Below are positions 1 to 11,387 of a stretch of 64,000 nt of DNA, piece by piece. The translations under genes and the position numbers were made by a program. Source of the DNA: Asparagopsis taxiformis (Eukaryota > Rhodophyta > Florideophyceae > Bonnemaisoniales > Bonnemaisoniaceae); NCBI GenBank assembly GCA_030407315.1, contig JALQPE010002214.1:96136-160135 (forward strand), written 5' to 3'. Under the pieces are notes generated by a model. That model had not been told where the DNA came from and did not search any database. It was given only the letters and a program-made list of their open reading frames with translations. Position 1 is the stretch's first letter; the number at the start of each line of letters is the position of its first letter.

Positions 1-3000
1 ATGAACGACTAGAGCGCATAATCCATTGCTCAGGGTTCACATTAAGCTTAGAGCTGCGTAGACATAGCATAAGTGACGACTGATTCATTGACTTAGTCAG
101 TCCGTCAGCGATATTATGTCCACTCGGACAAACCCAATGTCCGAAATGTCTCTATTCTTGAATCCTTCTCTCGCGCTGGCGATGTCAATCATCAATCGCC
201 TTTCTGAGGTGCGCGAACCTTTAGAAATCACGTCGAATAGTGACTTAGAATCTGTAAACAGATTAACAGGGACGTTTCGGCCAGGTAGTAGCTGTTTAAG
301 CTCTGGGAAAGCGTGAAAGCAGTGTCAAACATGTCACTAAAGCTGATAAGTTCAGCACCCATGACAGATCTTGTCACTCTTCTGGCCTTGTATGACCGAA
401 AGTGTACGGGTACGACATGATCTGAAGAGTCTCCGATGAAGATTATGTAACCAAGGTGCGATGTGCAATCGTGGTTACTGCCAAACGAGGCATCTGAGAA
501 TCCAATTATCTTGAGCGTGTCATCATCCAATGACGGGAACTTGATAGTGACATTGTTATCTTTCACATATTTGATCAGGCGGTTGACGCGTTTGATGATA
601 TCACGCCTTTTGTCGTCAAAGCGATCTCTAGTTATTTGTGTCAGCTGTGATATCTCATACAGTGCGTCGGGACGAGTGTGGGATAGCCATGCGAGTTGCA
701 TTCGCACCGAGCAAAGTGTGCTGTATGCAGCATCGTCAGGCATCAACTTTAGCTTCTCACAGTAATCATTCTGTGATATCTCAACGGTGTTGTCATCACC
801 ATAAGAAATCTTGAAACCAGTGAAGTTACAGGGCGGGAAGTCATCTTCAGACATATCAAATTCCTTAGATGTCTCTCTGCATAACTTCTTGAATTCCGCA
901 GTACCAACGCGTAACATATCATCCACATATACTCCAGATAGACCAATAAGCTTGTTATCTTTCATCTTACTGAAGAGGGCTGCATCTGAACGTGCGCTAG
1001 CCATTACTAGCTTATCGCGATGATGGTTGGTCAATGTTTCAAACCACAAGTCTCCTGATTCGCAAAGTCCATAAAGAGGGCGGAGCAACTGTAGGCATTC
1101 ATGTGGTGACAGTTCGAATTCTGGCACGGCTCTCTTAATGTATACTTCTCTGGAAAGGGGTTCGGCGGCTTGCAAGTAGGCTTGTTTGACATCAGACGTC
1201 CAAATGTCAAAGTTGAACATTGCGGCAGTCGTCAGCAATAGACGGATAGATGACGGTTGCAACGTCTGCGTAGTATGTACCATGAGATTCTTGAGTATGT
1301 CTCGATGTCCACCGATAACGAATCGAGCTTTATGCTTGATGTTACCGTCAGGAGTTGACTTGATACATAACACAAATCTTCCGGTAAGTACGTTAGCATC
1401 CAGAGGTAGATCTTCACGACATACTACCTTGAAAGTTCCTCTTTCAATCAGGTTTCGGATTTCATTCCGTTTTGCCTCTGTCATTTGCGGTGAATTGCAT
1501 CGATCATCGTCAGGCGACAGAGTTTCAGTCATGTAGACGTGTTGCATGATGTCAGGCGTGCGGTATGATTGAAGTGAGTCATGTAACTGCGTGAACATGG
1601 TATTGACATTATCTTCGGGGGTGTGGTATGGCTTGACTTGTGCGATACCAAAGGGACGGGCAGGACCAATGTGGCAATCTCTGACATAGATCAACTTGCG
1701 TTGTCTGTCAATGGTCGACACGGCGTAGGGGCCTTTCCACTCACCTATACGATTAGCGATAATGTTCTCTCTCCAGACTAATACGTTTTGTCCGGGTTCA
1801 AATGCGATATGTGCAGCTGCAGGGGATTGGTGTCGCAGGGCACGTTTGATGCGTAGCTTAGCCATTTGATATTGCATCTCATTGCGAGCAGCTTCTGCGA
1901 GTTTAGCACGGCTTTCCAGCGATAATCTTTGTGCTGGTGGTTCTCCTAGGACACGTGTAGACGGATATTCACCAAATACTAAGGCGACTGGCACTAGGCC
2001 TTCTGGTCCAAGAGTATTATTCATCGCGTGCACGGATAGCGACAGTATCAATTCAGGAGAGGCGTTAGGATTCTCCAGCTTGATCTTGCGGAACGTGTTG
2101 CGTAGCGGCTGGTGGTAGCGCTCACATATGCTCAAGCTTGAATGGGCTTCAATACCAGTTTTGTTAACTTGAACGTCGGAAGCTCTAGCTAACTGTACAA
2201 AGCTTTCACCAAAAGAGGTGCCTTGGTCAACCAGGATTCGGTTTGGTAAACCAGTGTAAATGCAAAACCAGCAGTCGACTAGAACTGACCATATTGTCTT
2301 CACACTGACGTTGGGGTAGAAAACGGGCTGCACTGAAGTGGGTAGAGGCGTCAACGATATGGAGTATGGGACGGTTGTCAATGTACATAATGTCCATTAG
2401 GATTTCTTCATTGAACTTCACGTCTTCAGCACCAAGTGTGGACTCTGAATCTTGTTGGGGCTGGTTGGATACGTTGACAAGGGTCACATCGTTTCGATAT
2501 GTCTTCTAGTATCTTCAGTGTTTCTGGCGTAGTGTCATTAGGTCTTTCCTCTTTTGAGCAACCGGTAAAGCTTGTCAGCAGAAGGGTGACAGAATTGTCG
2601 GTGTAGTTTGACAAGTTGTTGTCTGTTAAAGAATGTTATCACAGGCGTGGACATGTCTGCATAAACGTGTCCGTTGTGACGGTGCACAGGTACATTCCAA
2701 TCTTTCAAGATGTGTGACTTCGAGTCGTCACTCTTGAGTACGGTACATTTGACGAGTAGATTCTGGACTGTGTCGATATACATGCTGTGGCAGTCAAGTA
2801 TGTCAAGTCCAAGTAGCGCGGGAATTTCAGCAGATATAACGTCGAGGGGATTAGGGGATTTTAGGGATACCAGGTGGCGTAGCCAGTGGTAGTGACAATA
2901 GTCCGAGTGAATCAAAGGTATCATCGGCGAAGCGGAAGCGACGGCGAGACGTTTGTAGTCTCAGCCTTTTGCGGACACTGTTTGCTAGTTTCCTAGCTTC

Positions 3001-3243
3001 GCTTAGTCCAATAACTGATAGAGGGGCACCTGTATCTAGACAGAAAGCAGGGTGCATAGGATGTTTTGATTTGATTGCGAGACTGGCGGCATGCACAGGT
3101 ACAGTTACCAATGTGCGGTTCGCTCTGCGCTTGAGTCTGCGTCTTTGGACATTAGTTCTGTTCAAGGGTTTCGCCTTGATTGGGCGCTGCTGATGGGACG
3201 CGGGAACGCGACGCCCTAGTGAAAAAACGTAGCAGGGATACAC
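1..3243 (-). pseudogene. pol: copia copy A pol remnant (PR-IN-RT-RH)
   Basis: The enzyme part of the copia element. Visible in order: protease active site DTGA near 3030; integrase HHCC zinc domain (CHPSADK near 2580 and CDPCQR near 2490); integrase core with LVDQGTSF near 2225 and the ERYHQP glutamate near 2125; reverse transcriptase with SDVKQAYLQA near 1180 and YVDD at about 918-930; RNase H with SDAS near 495 and MGAELIS near 350. A 717-codon stretch (2381-228) is intact, but the protease/integrase part is broken near 2240-2290, 2445, 2545 and 2850-2870, and RNase H near 305-340. The 2850-2870 difference from copy B is a block replacement and not a single indel. Confidence 0.85.
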
Positions 3244-5245
3244 TGGACATGATGAACGGTGTCTGATACATCATTCTGATCCTGCAGAATAGTTGACATT
3301 GCTATGTTGTTAATAGCATGCGAGCTGTCAACATGTTCAGCTAGTATCTCTCTGTCGGGACACCTGTCTTCGTCTTCGGTACACTCGACATGAAGTTTCT
3401 CAAAAGCTTCAAGTTCTGAACATACTTCGGTGTGAAAATTGTCATCGTGGAGTGGTAGTTGAGCGGGGTCAGGTGAACAGGGGTCATCTACGTTGTGCGC
3501 ATAACGGTCATAATTTGACACGAGGCTAGCAAGTAGTGTGACAGCAGGTACACCTTTCTGTAGCTGTCTTGTGACTGCTCCCTTCACGTCACGCTCTTTG
3601 CAATCGCGTGCAAAGTGGTCATCAGCATCACATATCTTGCAAAGCATACGTTTGCCATTCTTGCCAATAGGGTTTTTGCCTTCTTTAGCGCTTGCGCTGC
3701 GCGCTTGGCGAAGCGGTTCATGCACGATAGCACGTCTCGTGACATGGGATGGTGGACGGCCGTATCGCTGATACAGGGTATCGGCTTGGGTGTCATTCTC
3801 AGGCTGCAATGACTTCTTCTCTTCGAAGAGTTGCATCTTGACACGGAGCGAGGTGAAAAATTTGTTGAAGCTGTATCCAGATGAGGTGATATCTGCGATA
3901 GCTGCTTCTGCCCATGGCTGTCGGATGACGGCCTGGCGGAGGAAGTGTGACTTGTTCTCATCACGGCGGAAGGCAGGAGGACATTGCGGAGCAAGTGAGT
4001 TGATTGTGTCAACGAGTCTTGTCAAGCACTCATCGGCATCTGACACATCAGCCTTTCTCCTAATCTTCTCAAACGTCAGAGTACTCAGCTCTGTTAGCAC
4101 TGACAGTTGACGGGCTTCATTGTCATACTCACCGGTCATGACTTCAACCAGTTCGTCGTAGCTCATCTTCGAGTGAGTGTTATCACAGAAGAAGATGCGT
4201 GCAGCACCATCAAACAGGTTGATGAAGAAGCGAGTCTTCTGTACGTATGACAGTTCATACTGCGCCGAGCATATCTCGTAGTCCATAATACTACGTCGAA
4301 TGGATTGCTGTTTACCTCCAGTAAACTTTGCATCTCGGAAGTGGGATGATACAGCGGCAGCTTTCCTATGAGAGTCATTCGCGTCTTGGGCGGTAGAAGC
4401 AGAGGGTGGCAACTTCATTTTCGCAGGTTGACACACGAGGTGTCATTGCGTCATTCTCTTCTAGAATCTGGAATGATTTAGGAAAATGGGACGTATAGCG
4501 GCGGTGACTCATTTGTCCTTCTCTCTGTGTGTCCGGCGGTGGGTAGACACAGGAGTTGACAAGCGGCGTCTGACTCCATCCTCATTAGCAGGAGTGTCAG
4601 GTAGTGACGATCTTCTGTTGGTCGTGTGAGGAGTCGTTGACGTTGGACTGACAGGGCGGCGAGGTGTCTCTTGCACAGTTTCCGGTAAAGCGTCCGGCAC
4701 AGTCTGCATGTTGTAGAATTCATCAAGATACTTCTCGACCATTTCGTCAGAAGGGTTGTGCACACAGGCGAGCCAAATGAATATACCAGCAGAGGGGTTT
4801 GACAGAACTTCATGGCCGAGTCGGTCAGTGATATTACTAGGAACCTTTAGACAACCATACAACTCAGCAGTTTCCTTCAACAGAATCATAGGGAAAGTAG
4901 GGTTTTCAAATAGTTCTTGCGTAAATAACTCCTTGGAGGAGGGATCAGTGACAGGATGTAGGCCGTCAGGATCTCTGGTGGGCTTTCGGATCCAATCTCA
5001 TTTGTCTTGAGAGTTTGCAAAGCAGCGAAGCGAAATGTTTCACCAATGTCAGTGACAGCGTCACATTCATTGCACATCTTGATCAAACGATCGCGTCGGG
5101 CCTTCTTGTCCTCGATTGGCGTGTCACCATCACGGTTCTCTCGCGGCAATACAGACGCTAAATCCGGATTGTCGTAAGCACTGCCTTTCAGCGAGAGGTC
5201 ACTATCGGACGGCGGTCCAAGCCCCCGTATGTTACCCGATAGCAA
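3216..5245 (-). pseudogene. gag: copia copy A gag remnant
   Basis: The capsid/nucleocapsid protein that packages element RNA. It is read in at least three pieces (about 5245-4886, 4889-4509, 4436-3216), separated by small indels. The capsid-like helical region lies around 4300-4000, and a CCHC zinc knuckle (CKIC...H...DC) near 3590-3670. The first ATG of the first piece is at 5077; the frame is open upstream to about 5260 without an ATG, so the true start is unknown. It ends with a TAG at 3216, which overlaps the protease frame by 28 bases in a -1 relation, the same as in copy B. The breaks could be decay or homopolymer errors in the assembly. Confidence 0.8.
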
Positions 5246-5289
5246 CGTATGGTAAACAGACCAGGTCAGTTGTCACGCTCCAAATGGAA

Positions 5290-5659
5290 TGTCAACAAGC
5301 GGTAGCGTAGTCAGCGAGCGGGCGGTGGACGAGCGGGTGCGCGCGTGGGACAGGCAAAGGGGAGCGTGGAACTGCGACAGGAAGGCGTGGAACGTTTGGA
5401 AAGTTTGTCGAGAATGGAAGAGTAACAGCGACGCAACCTTTGGGTTGAACCGCGTTATTTACTCTATAATTCCATAATCTCTTATCTGGAAAGTAGAGCG
5501 GTAAAGGGGATGGCGGGTAGATATAGTAACCTACACAAGCGAGCGACTCACCGACGGCCGGCTCTCCCGGACGGCGGGTCGAGCGAATTACAGTAGATAG
5601 CTGCGACACGGACCTTACAGCTAGGTCCATTGATCCGGATCGGTCGCGAGATATCGTCA
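5290..5659 (-). repeat. copia LTR shared by copies A and B
   Basis: On the minus strand it begins TGACGATATC at 5659 and probably ends TTGACA at 5290, giving TG...CA ends. The right boundary is firm: the bases at 5660-5668 read as a purine tract on the minus strand and lie exactly where copy B's internal region ends. The left boundary is inferred from the TG...CA rule, because both LTR copies are followed by the same internal sequence. An AT-rich stretch (ATTATAGAGTAAATAA on the minus strand, about 5455-5475) may hold the promoter TATA element. The LTR serves as copy B's 3' LTR and copy A's 5' LTR. Confidence 0.75.
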
Positions 5660-5670
5660 CTCCCCCCATT
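5660..5670 (-). other. copia polypurine tract (copy B)
   Basis: On the minus strand AATGGGGGGAG immediately precedes the LTR start TGACGATA. This is the expected primer site for plus-strand DNA synthesis, and it fixes the LTR boundary. Confidence 0.75.
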
Positions 5671-5722
5671 CGCGAGGGGTGGTCGCGGAGGTACTAATCA
5701 TCTATCGGCATACTACAATCTA

Positions 5723-8700
5723 TTAAGGGGATGAACGACTAGAGCGCATAATCCATTGCTCAGGGTTCACATTAAGCTTAGAGCTGCGTAGACATAGTAT
5801 AAGTGACGACTGATTCATTGACTTAGTCAGTCCGTCAGCGATATTATGTCCACTCCGGACAAACCCAATGTCCGAAATGTCTCTATTCTTGAATCCTTCT
5901 CTCGCGCTGGCGATGTCAATCATCAATCGCCTTTCTGAGGTGCGCGAACCTTTAGAAATCACGTCGTCGAATAGTGACTTAGAATCTGTAAACAGATTAA
6001 CAGGGACGTTTCGGCCAGGTAGTAGCTGTTTAAGCTCTTGGGAAAGCGTGAAAGCAGTGTCAAACATGTCTAAAGCTGATAAGTTCAGCACCCATGACAG
6101 ATCTTGTCACTCTTCTGGCCTTGTATGAACGAAAGTGTACGGGTACGACATGATCTGAAGAGTCTCCGATGAGAATTATGTAACCAAGGTGCGATGTGCA
6201 ATCGTGGTTACTGGCAAACGAGGCATCTGAGAATCCAATTATCTTGAGCGTGTCATCATCCAATGACGGGAACTTGATAGTGACATTGTTTTCTTTCACA
6301 TATTTGATCAGGCGGTTGACGCGTTTGATGATATCACGCCTTTTGTCGTCAAAGCGATCTCTAGTTATTTGTGTCAGCTGTGATATCTCATACAGTGCGT
6401 CGGGACGAGTGTGGGATAGCCATGCGAGTTGCATTCGCACCGAGCAAAGTGTGCTGTATGCAGCATCGTCAGGCATCAACTTTAGCTTCTCACAGTAATC
6501 ATTCTGTGATATCTCAACGGTGTTGTCATCACCATAAGAAATCTTGAAACCAGTGAAGTTACAGGGCGGGAAGTCATCTTCAGACATATCAAATTCCTTA
6601 GATGTCTCTCTGCATAACTTCTTGAATTCCGCAGTACCAACGCGTAACATATCATCCACATATACTCCAGATAGACCAATAAGCTTGTTATCTTTCATCT
6701 TACTGAAGAGGGCTGCATCTGAACGTGCGCTAGCCATTACTAGCTTATCGCGATGATGGTTGGTCAATGTTTCAAACCACAAGTCTCCTGATTCGCAAAG
6801 TCCATAAAGAGGGCGGAGCAACTGTAGGCATTCATGTGGTGACAGTTCGAATTCTGGCACGGCTCTCTTAATGTATACTTCTCTGGAAAGGGGTTCGGCG
6901 GCTTGCAAGTAGGCTTGTTTGACATCAGACGTCCAAATGTCAAAGTTGAACATTGCGGCAGTCGTCAGCAATAGACGGATAGATGACGGTTGCAACGTCT
7001 GCGTAGTATGTACCATGAGATTCTTGAGTATGTCTCGATGTCCACCGATAACGAATCGAGCTTTATGCTTGATGTTACCGTCAGGAGTTGACTTGATACA
7101 TAACACAAATCTTCCGGTAAGTACGTTAGCATCCAGAGGTAGATCTTCACGACATACTACCTTGAAAGTTCCTCTTTCAATCAGGTTTCGGATTTCATTC
7201 CGTTTTGCCTCTGTCATTTGCGGTGAATTGCATCGATCATCGTCAGGCGACAGAGTTTCAGTCATGTAGACGTGTTGCATGATGTCAGGCGTGCGGTATG
7301 ATTGAAGTGAGTCATGTAACTGCGTGAACATGGTATTGACATTATCTTCGGGGGTGTGGTATGGCTTGACTTGTGCGATACCAAAGGGACGGGCAGGACC
7401 AATGTGGCAATCTCTGACATAGATCAACTTGCGTTGTCTGTCAATGGTCGACACACGGCGTAGGGGCCTTTCCACTCACCTATACGATTAGCGATAATGT
7501 TCTCTCTCCAGACTAATACGTTTTGTCCGGGTTCAAATGCGATATGTGCAGCTGCAGGGGATTGGTGTCGCAGGGCACGTTTGATGCGTAGCTTAGCCAT
7601 TTGATATTGCATCTCATTGCGAGCAGCTTCTGCGAGTTTAGCACGGCTTTCCAGCGATAATCTTTGTGCTGGTGGTTCTCCTAGGACACGTGTAGACGGA
7701 TATTCACCAAATACTAAGGCGACTGGCACTAGGCCTTCTGGTCCAAGAGTATTATTCATCGCGTGCACGGATAGCGACAGTATCAATTCAGGAGAGGCGT
7801 TAGGATTCTCCAGCTTGATCTTGCGGAACGTGTTGCGTAGCGGCTGGTGGTAGCGCTCACATATGCTCAAGCTTGAATGGGCTTCAATACCAGTTTTGTT
7901 AACTTGAACGTCGGAAGCTCTAGCTAACTGTACAAAGCTTTCACCAAAGAGGTGCCTTGGTCAACCAGGATTCGGTTTGGTAAACCAGTGTAAATGCAAA
8001 ACCAGCAGTCGACTAGAACTGACCATATTGTCTTCACACTGACGTGGGTAGAAAACGGGCTGCACTGAAGTGGGTAGAGGCGTCAACGATATGGAGTATG
8101 GGACGGTTGTCAATGTACATAATGTCCATTAGGATTTCTTCATTGAACTTCACGTCTTCAGCACCAAGTGTGACTCTGAATCTTGTTGGGGCTGGTTGGA
8201 TACGTTGACAAGGGTCACATCGTTTCGATATGTCTTCTAGTATCTTCAGTGTTTCTGGCGTAGTGTCATTAGGTCTTCCTCTTTTGAGCAACCGGTAAAG
8301 CTTGTCAGCAGAAGGGTGACAGAATTGTCGGTGTAGTTTGACAAGTTGTTGTCTGTTAAAGAATGTTATCACAGGCGTGGACATGTCTGCATAAACGTGT
8401 CCGTTGTGACGGTGCACAGGTACATTCCAATCTTTCAAGATGTGTGACTTCGAGTCGTCACTCTTGAGTACGGTACATTTGACGAGTAGATTCTGGACTG
8501 TGTCGATATACATGCTGTGGCAGTCAAGTATGTCAAGTCCAAGTAGCGCGGGAATTTCAGCAGATATAACGTCGAGGGTGACAAATATCGTAGGGATACC
8601 AGGTGGCGTAGCCAGTGGTAGTGACAATAGTCCGAGTGAATCAAAGGTATCATCGGCGAAGCGGAAGCGACGGCGAGACGTTTGTAGTCTCAGCCTTTTG

Positions 8701-8972
8701 CGGACACTGTTTGCTAGTTTCCTAGCTTCGCTTAGTCCAATAACTGATAGAGGGGCACCTGTATCTAGACAGAAAGCAGGGTGCATAGGATGTTTTGATT
8801 TGATTGCGAGACTGGCGGCATGCACAGGTACAGTTACCAATGTGCGGTTCGCTCTGCGCTTGAGTCTGCGTCTTTGGACATTAGTTCTGTTCAAGGGTTT
8901 CGCCTTGATTGGGCGCTGCTGATGGGACGCGGGAACGCGACGCCCTAGTGAAAAAACGTAGCAGGGATACAC
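5723..8972 (-). pseudogene. pol: copia copy B pol (PR-IN-RT-RH)
   Basis: The polyprotein part with protease (DTGA near 8755), integrase zinc domain (HRQFCHPSADK near 8310-8340, CDPCQR near 8210), integrase core (first aspartate near 8120, LVDQGTSF near 7960, ERYHQP near 7850), RT (SDVKQAYLQA near 6910, YVDD about 6650-6662) and RNase H (SDAS near 6225, MGAELIS near 6080, FTDSKSLF near 6005). It is split into 8972-8034, 7870-7424, 7475-6060 and 6091-5723. The shift near 7450 is a two-base insertion in a CACA run relative to copy A. The stop TAA is at 5723-5725. Function is clear from the motifs, but this copy cannot make an uninterrupted protein as written. Confidence 0.85.
8945..8972 (-). other. 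candidate -1 frameshift site between copia gag and pol
   Basis: Gag reads ACG TTT TTT CAC TAG here, while the protease frame reads GTT TTT TCA CTA. The overlap is therefore entered by a -1 shift on a run of six T. The same overlap and T run occur in copy A at 3216-3243, so the arrangement is conserved and not random damage. A short GC-rich hairpin (GCGC-type stem) may form just downstream. The heptamer is not a perfect canonical slippery site. Confidence 0.45.
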
Positions 8973-10973
8973 TGGACATGATGAACGGTGTCTGATACAT
9001 CATTCTGATCCTGCAGAATAGTTGACATTGCTATGTTGTTAATAGCATGCGAGCTGTCAACATGTTCAGCTAGTATCTCTCTGTCGGGACACCTGTCTTC
9101 GTCTTCGGTACACTCGACATGAAGTTTCTCAAAAGCTTCAAGTTCTGAACATACTTCGGTGTGAAAATTGTCATCGTGGAGTGGTAGTTGAGCGGGGTCA
9201 GGTGAACAGGGGTCATCTACGTTGTGCGCATAACGGTCATAATTTGACACGAGGCTAGCAAGTAGTGTGACAGCAGGTACACCTTTCTGTAGCTGTCTTG
9301 TGACTGCTCCCTTCACGTCACGCTCTTTGCAATCGCGTGCAAAGTGGTCATCAGCATCACATATCTTGCAAAGCATACGTTTGCCATTCTTGCCAATAGG
9401 GTTTTTGCCTTCTTTAGCGCTTGCGCTGCGCGCTTGGCGAAGCGGTTCATGCACGATAGCACGTCTCGTGACATGGGATGGTGGACGGCCGTATCGCTGA
9501 TACAGGGTATCGGCTTGGGTGTCATTCTCAGGCTGCAATGACTTCTTCTCTTCGAAGAGTTGCATCTTGACACGGAGCGAGGTGACAAATTTGTTGAAGC
9601 TGTATCCAGATGAGGTGATATCTGCGATAGCTGCTTCTGCCCATGGCTGTCGGATGACGGCCTGGCGGAGGAAGTGTGACTTGTTCTCATCGGCGGAAGG
9701 CAGGAGGACATTGCGGAGCAAGTGAGTTGATTGTGTCAACGAGTCTTGTCAAGCACTCATCGGCATCTGACACATCAGCCTTTCTCCTAATCTTCTCAAA
9801 CGTCAGAGTACTCAGCTCTGTTAGCACTGACAGTTGACGGGCTTCATTGTCATACTCACCGGTCATGACTTCAACCAGTTCGTCGTAGCTCATCTTCGAG
9901 TGAGTGTTATCACAGAAGAAGATGCGTGCAGCACCATCAAACAGGTTGATGAAGAAGCGAGTCTTCTGTACGTATGACAGTTCATACTGCGCCGAGCATA
10001 TCTCGTAGTCCATAATACTACGTCGAATGGATTGCTGTTTACCTCCAGTAAACTTTGCATCTCGGAAGTGGGATGATACAGCGGCAGCTTTCCTATGAGA
10101 GTCATTCGCGTCTTGGGCGGTAGAAGCAGAGGGTGGCAACTTCATTTTCGCAGGTTTGACACGAGGTGTCATTGCGTCATTCTCTTCTAGAATCTGGAAT
10201 GATTTAGGAAAATGGGGCGTATAGCGGCGGTGACTCATTTGTCCTTCTCTCTGTGTGTCCGGCGGTGGTGTAGACACAGGAGTTGACAAGCGGCGTCTGA
10301 CTCCATCCTCATTAGCAGGAGTGTCAGGTAGTGACGATCTTCTGTTGGTCGTGTGAGGAGTCGTTGACGTTGGACTGACAGGGCGGCGAGGTGTCTCTTG
10401 CACAGTTTCCGGTAAAGCGTCCGGCACAGTCTGCATGTTGTAGAATTCATCAAGATACTTCTCGACCATTTCGTCAGAAGGGTTGTGCACACAGGCGAGC
10501 CAAATGAATATACCAGCAGAGGGGTTTGACAGAACTTCATGGCCGAGTCGGTCAGTGATATTACTAGGAACCTTTAGACAACCATACAACTCAGCAGTTT
10601 CCTTCAACAGAATCATAGGGAAAGTAGGGTTTTCAAATAGTTCTTGCGTAAATAACTTCCTTGGAGGAGGGATCAGTGACAGGATGTAGGCCGTCAGGAT
10701 CTCTGTGGGCTTTCGGATCCAATCTCATTTGTCTTGAGAGTTTGCAAAGCAGCGAAGCGAAATGTTTCACCAATGTCAGTGACAGCGTCACATTCATTGC
10801 ACATCTTGATCAAACGATCGCGTCGGGCCTTCTTGTCCTCGATTGGCGTGTCAGCCATCACGGTTCTCTCGCGGCAATACAGACGCTAAATCCGGATTGT
10901 CGTAAGCACTGCCTTTCAGCGAGAGGTCACTATCGGACGGCGGTCCAAGCCCCCGTATGTTACCCGATAGCAA
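8945..10973 (-). pseudogene. gag: copia copy B gag
   Basis: Structural protein of the copia particle. A 309-codon piece (10616-9687) carries the N-terminal and capsid region, and a 264-codon piece (9739-8945) carries the capsid end and a CCHC knuckle (CKIC...H...DC, near 9320-9390). The two pieces overlap around 9690-9740, where copy B lacks a few bases present in copy A (copy A has CATCACGGCGG, copy B CATCGGCGG). The N-terminal part upstream of 10616 is broken by one-base insertions near 10654 and 10855. The TAG stop at 8945 lies in a 28-base overlap with the protease frame. Confidence 0.8.
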
Positions 10974-11017
10974 CGTATGGTAAACAGACCAGGTCAGTTG
11001 TCACGCTCCAAATGGAA

Positions 11018-11387
11018 TGTCAACAAGCGGTAGCGTAGTCAGCGAGCGGGCGGTGGACGAGCGGGTGCGCGCGTGGGACAGGCAAAGGGGAGCGTGGAAC
11101 TGCGACAGGAAGGCGTGGAACGTTTGGAAAGTTTGTCGAGAATGGAAGAGTAACAGCGACGCAACCTTTGGGTTGAACCGCGTTATTTACTCTATAATTC
11201 CATAATCTCTTATCTGGAAAGTAGAGCGGTAAAGGGGATGGCGGGTAGATATAGTAACCTACACAAGCGAGCGACTCACCGACGGCCGGCTCTCCCGGAC
11301 GGCGGGTCGAGCGAATTACAGTAGATAGCTGCGACACGGACCTTACAGCTAGGTCCATTGATCCGGATCGGTCGCGAGATATCGTCA
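11018..11387 (-). repeat. copia copy B 5' LTR
   Basis: Essentially identical to 5290-5659, offset by 5728 bases. The outer end is firm at 11387, where copy A and copy B sequences diverge (copy A continues into the PPT, copy B into unique DNA). The inner end at 11018 is inferred from the TG...CA rule. No obvious tRNA-complementary PBS can be recognised in the following 40 bases. Confidence 0.75.

Larger units (their letters stand above)
1..5659 (-). mobile_element. Ty1/copia retrotransposon, copy A (left end cut by window)
   Basis: This is a copia-type LTR retrotransposon read right to left. From 5' to 3' it has an LTR (5659 to about 5290), gag with a CCHC knuckle, aspartic protease, integrase, reverse transcriptase and RNase H. 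Protease-integrase-RT-RNase H order defines Ty1/copia. The window starts just before the pol stop codon, so the 3' end and outer LTR are missing. The copy is about 99 percent identical by eye to copy B (diff of 5728 bp between equivalent points), but its reading frame is broken in several places by one- or two-base indels. It shares the LTR at 5290-5659 with copy B, a tandem arrangement usually made by LTR-LTR recombination. Confidence 0.9.
5290..11387 (-). mobile_element. Ty1/copia retrotransposon, copy B (complete, two LTRs)
   Basis: A full-length copia element of about 6.1 kb between the LTRs at 11018-11387 (5') and 5290-5659 (3'). The PPT sits at 5660-5668 directly before the 3' LTR. It encodes gag, protease, integrase, RT and RNase H on the minus strand. 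The unique flank starts at 11388 (ATCAG). No target-site duplication can be scored, because the other outer end lies beyond the window in copy A. Its frame is less damaged than copy A's but still broken near 7450, 7945, 8045, 9690 and in the gag N-terminus. Confidence 0.9.

Noticed and set aside
463..2118. Plus-strand ORFs over copia pol (also repeated in copy B)
   Set aside because: Identical shadows in both copies and no domain; the minus strand has all copia motifs.
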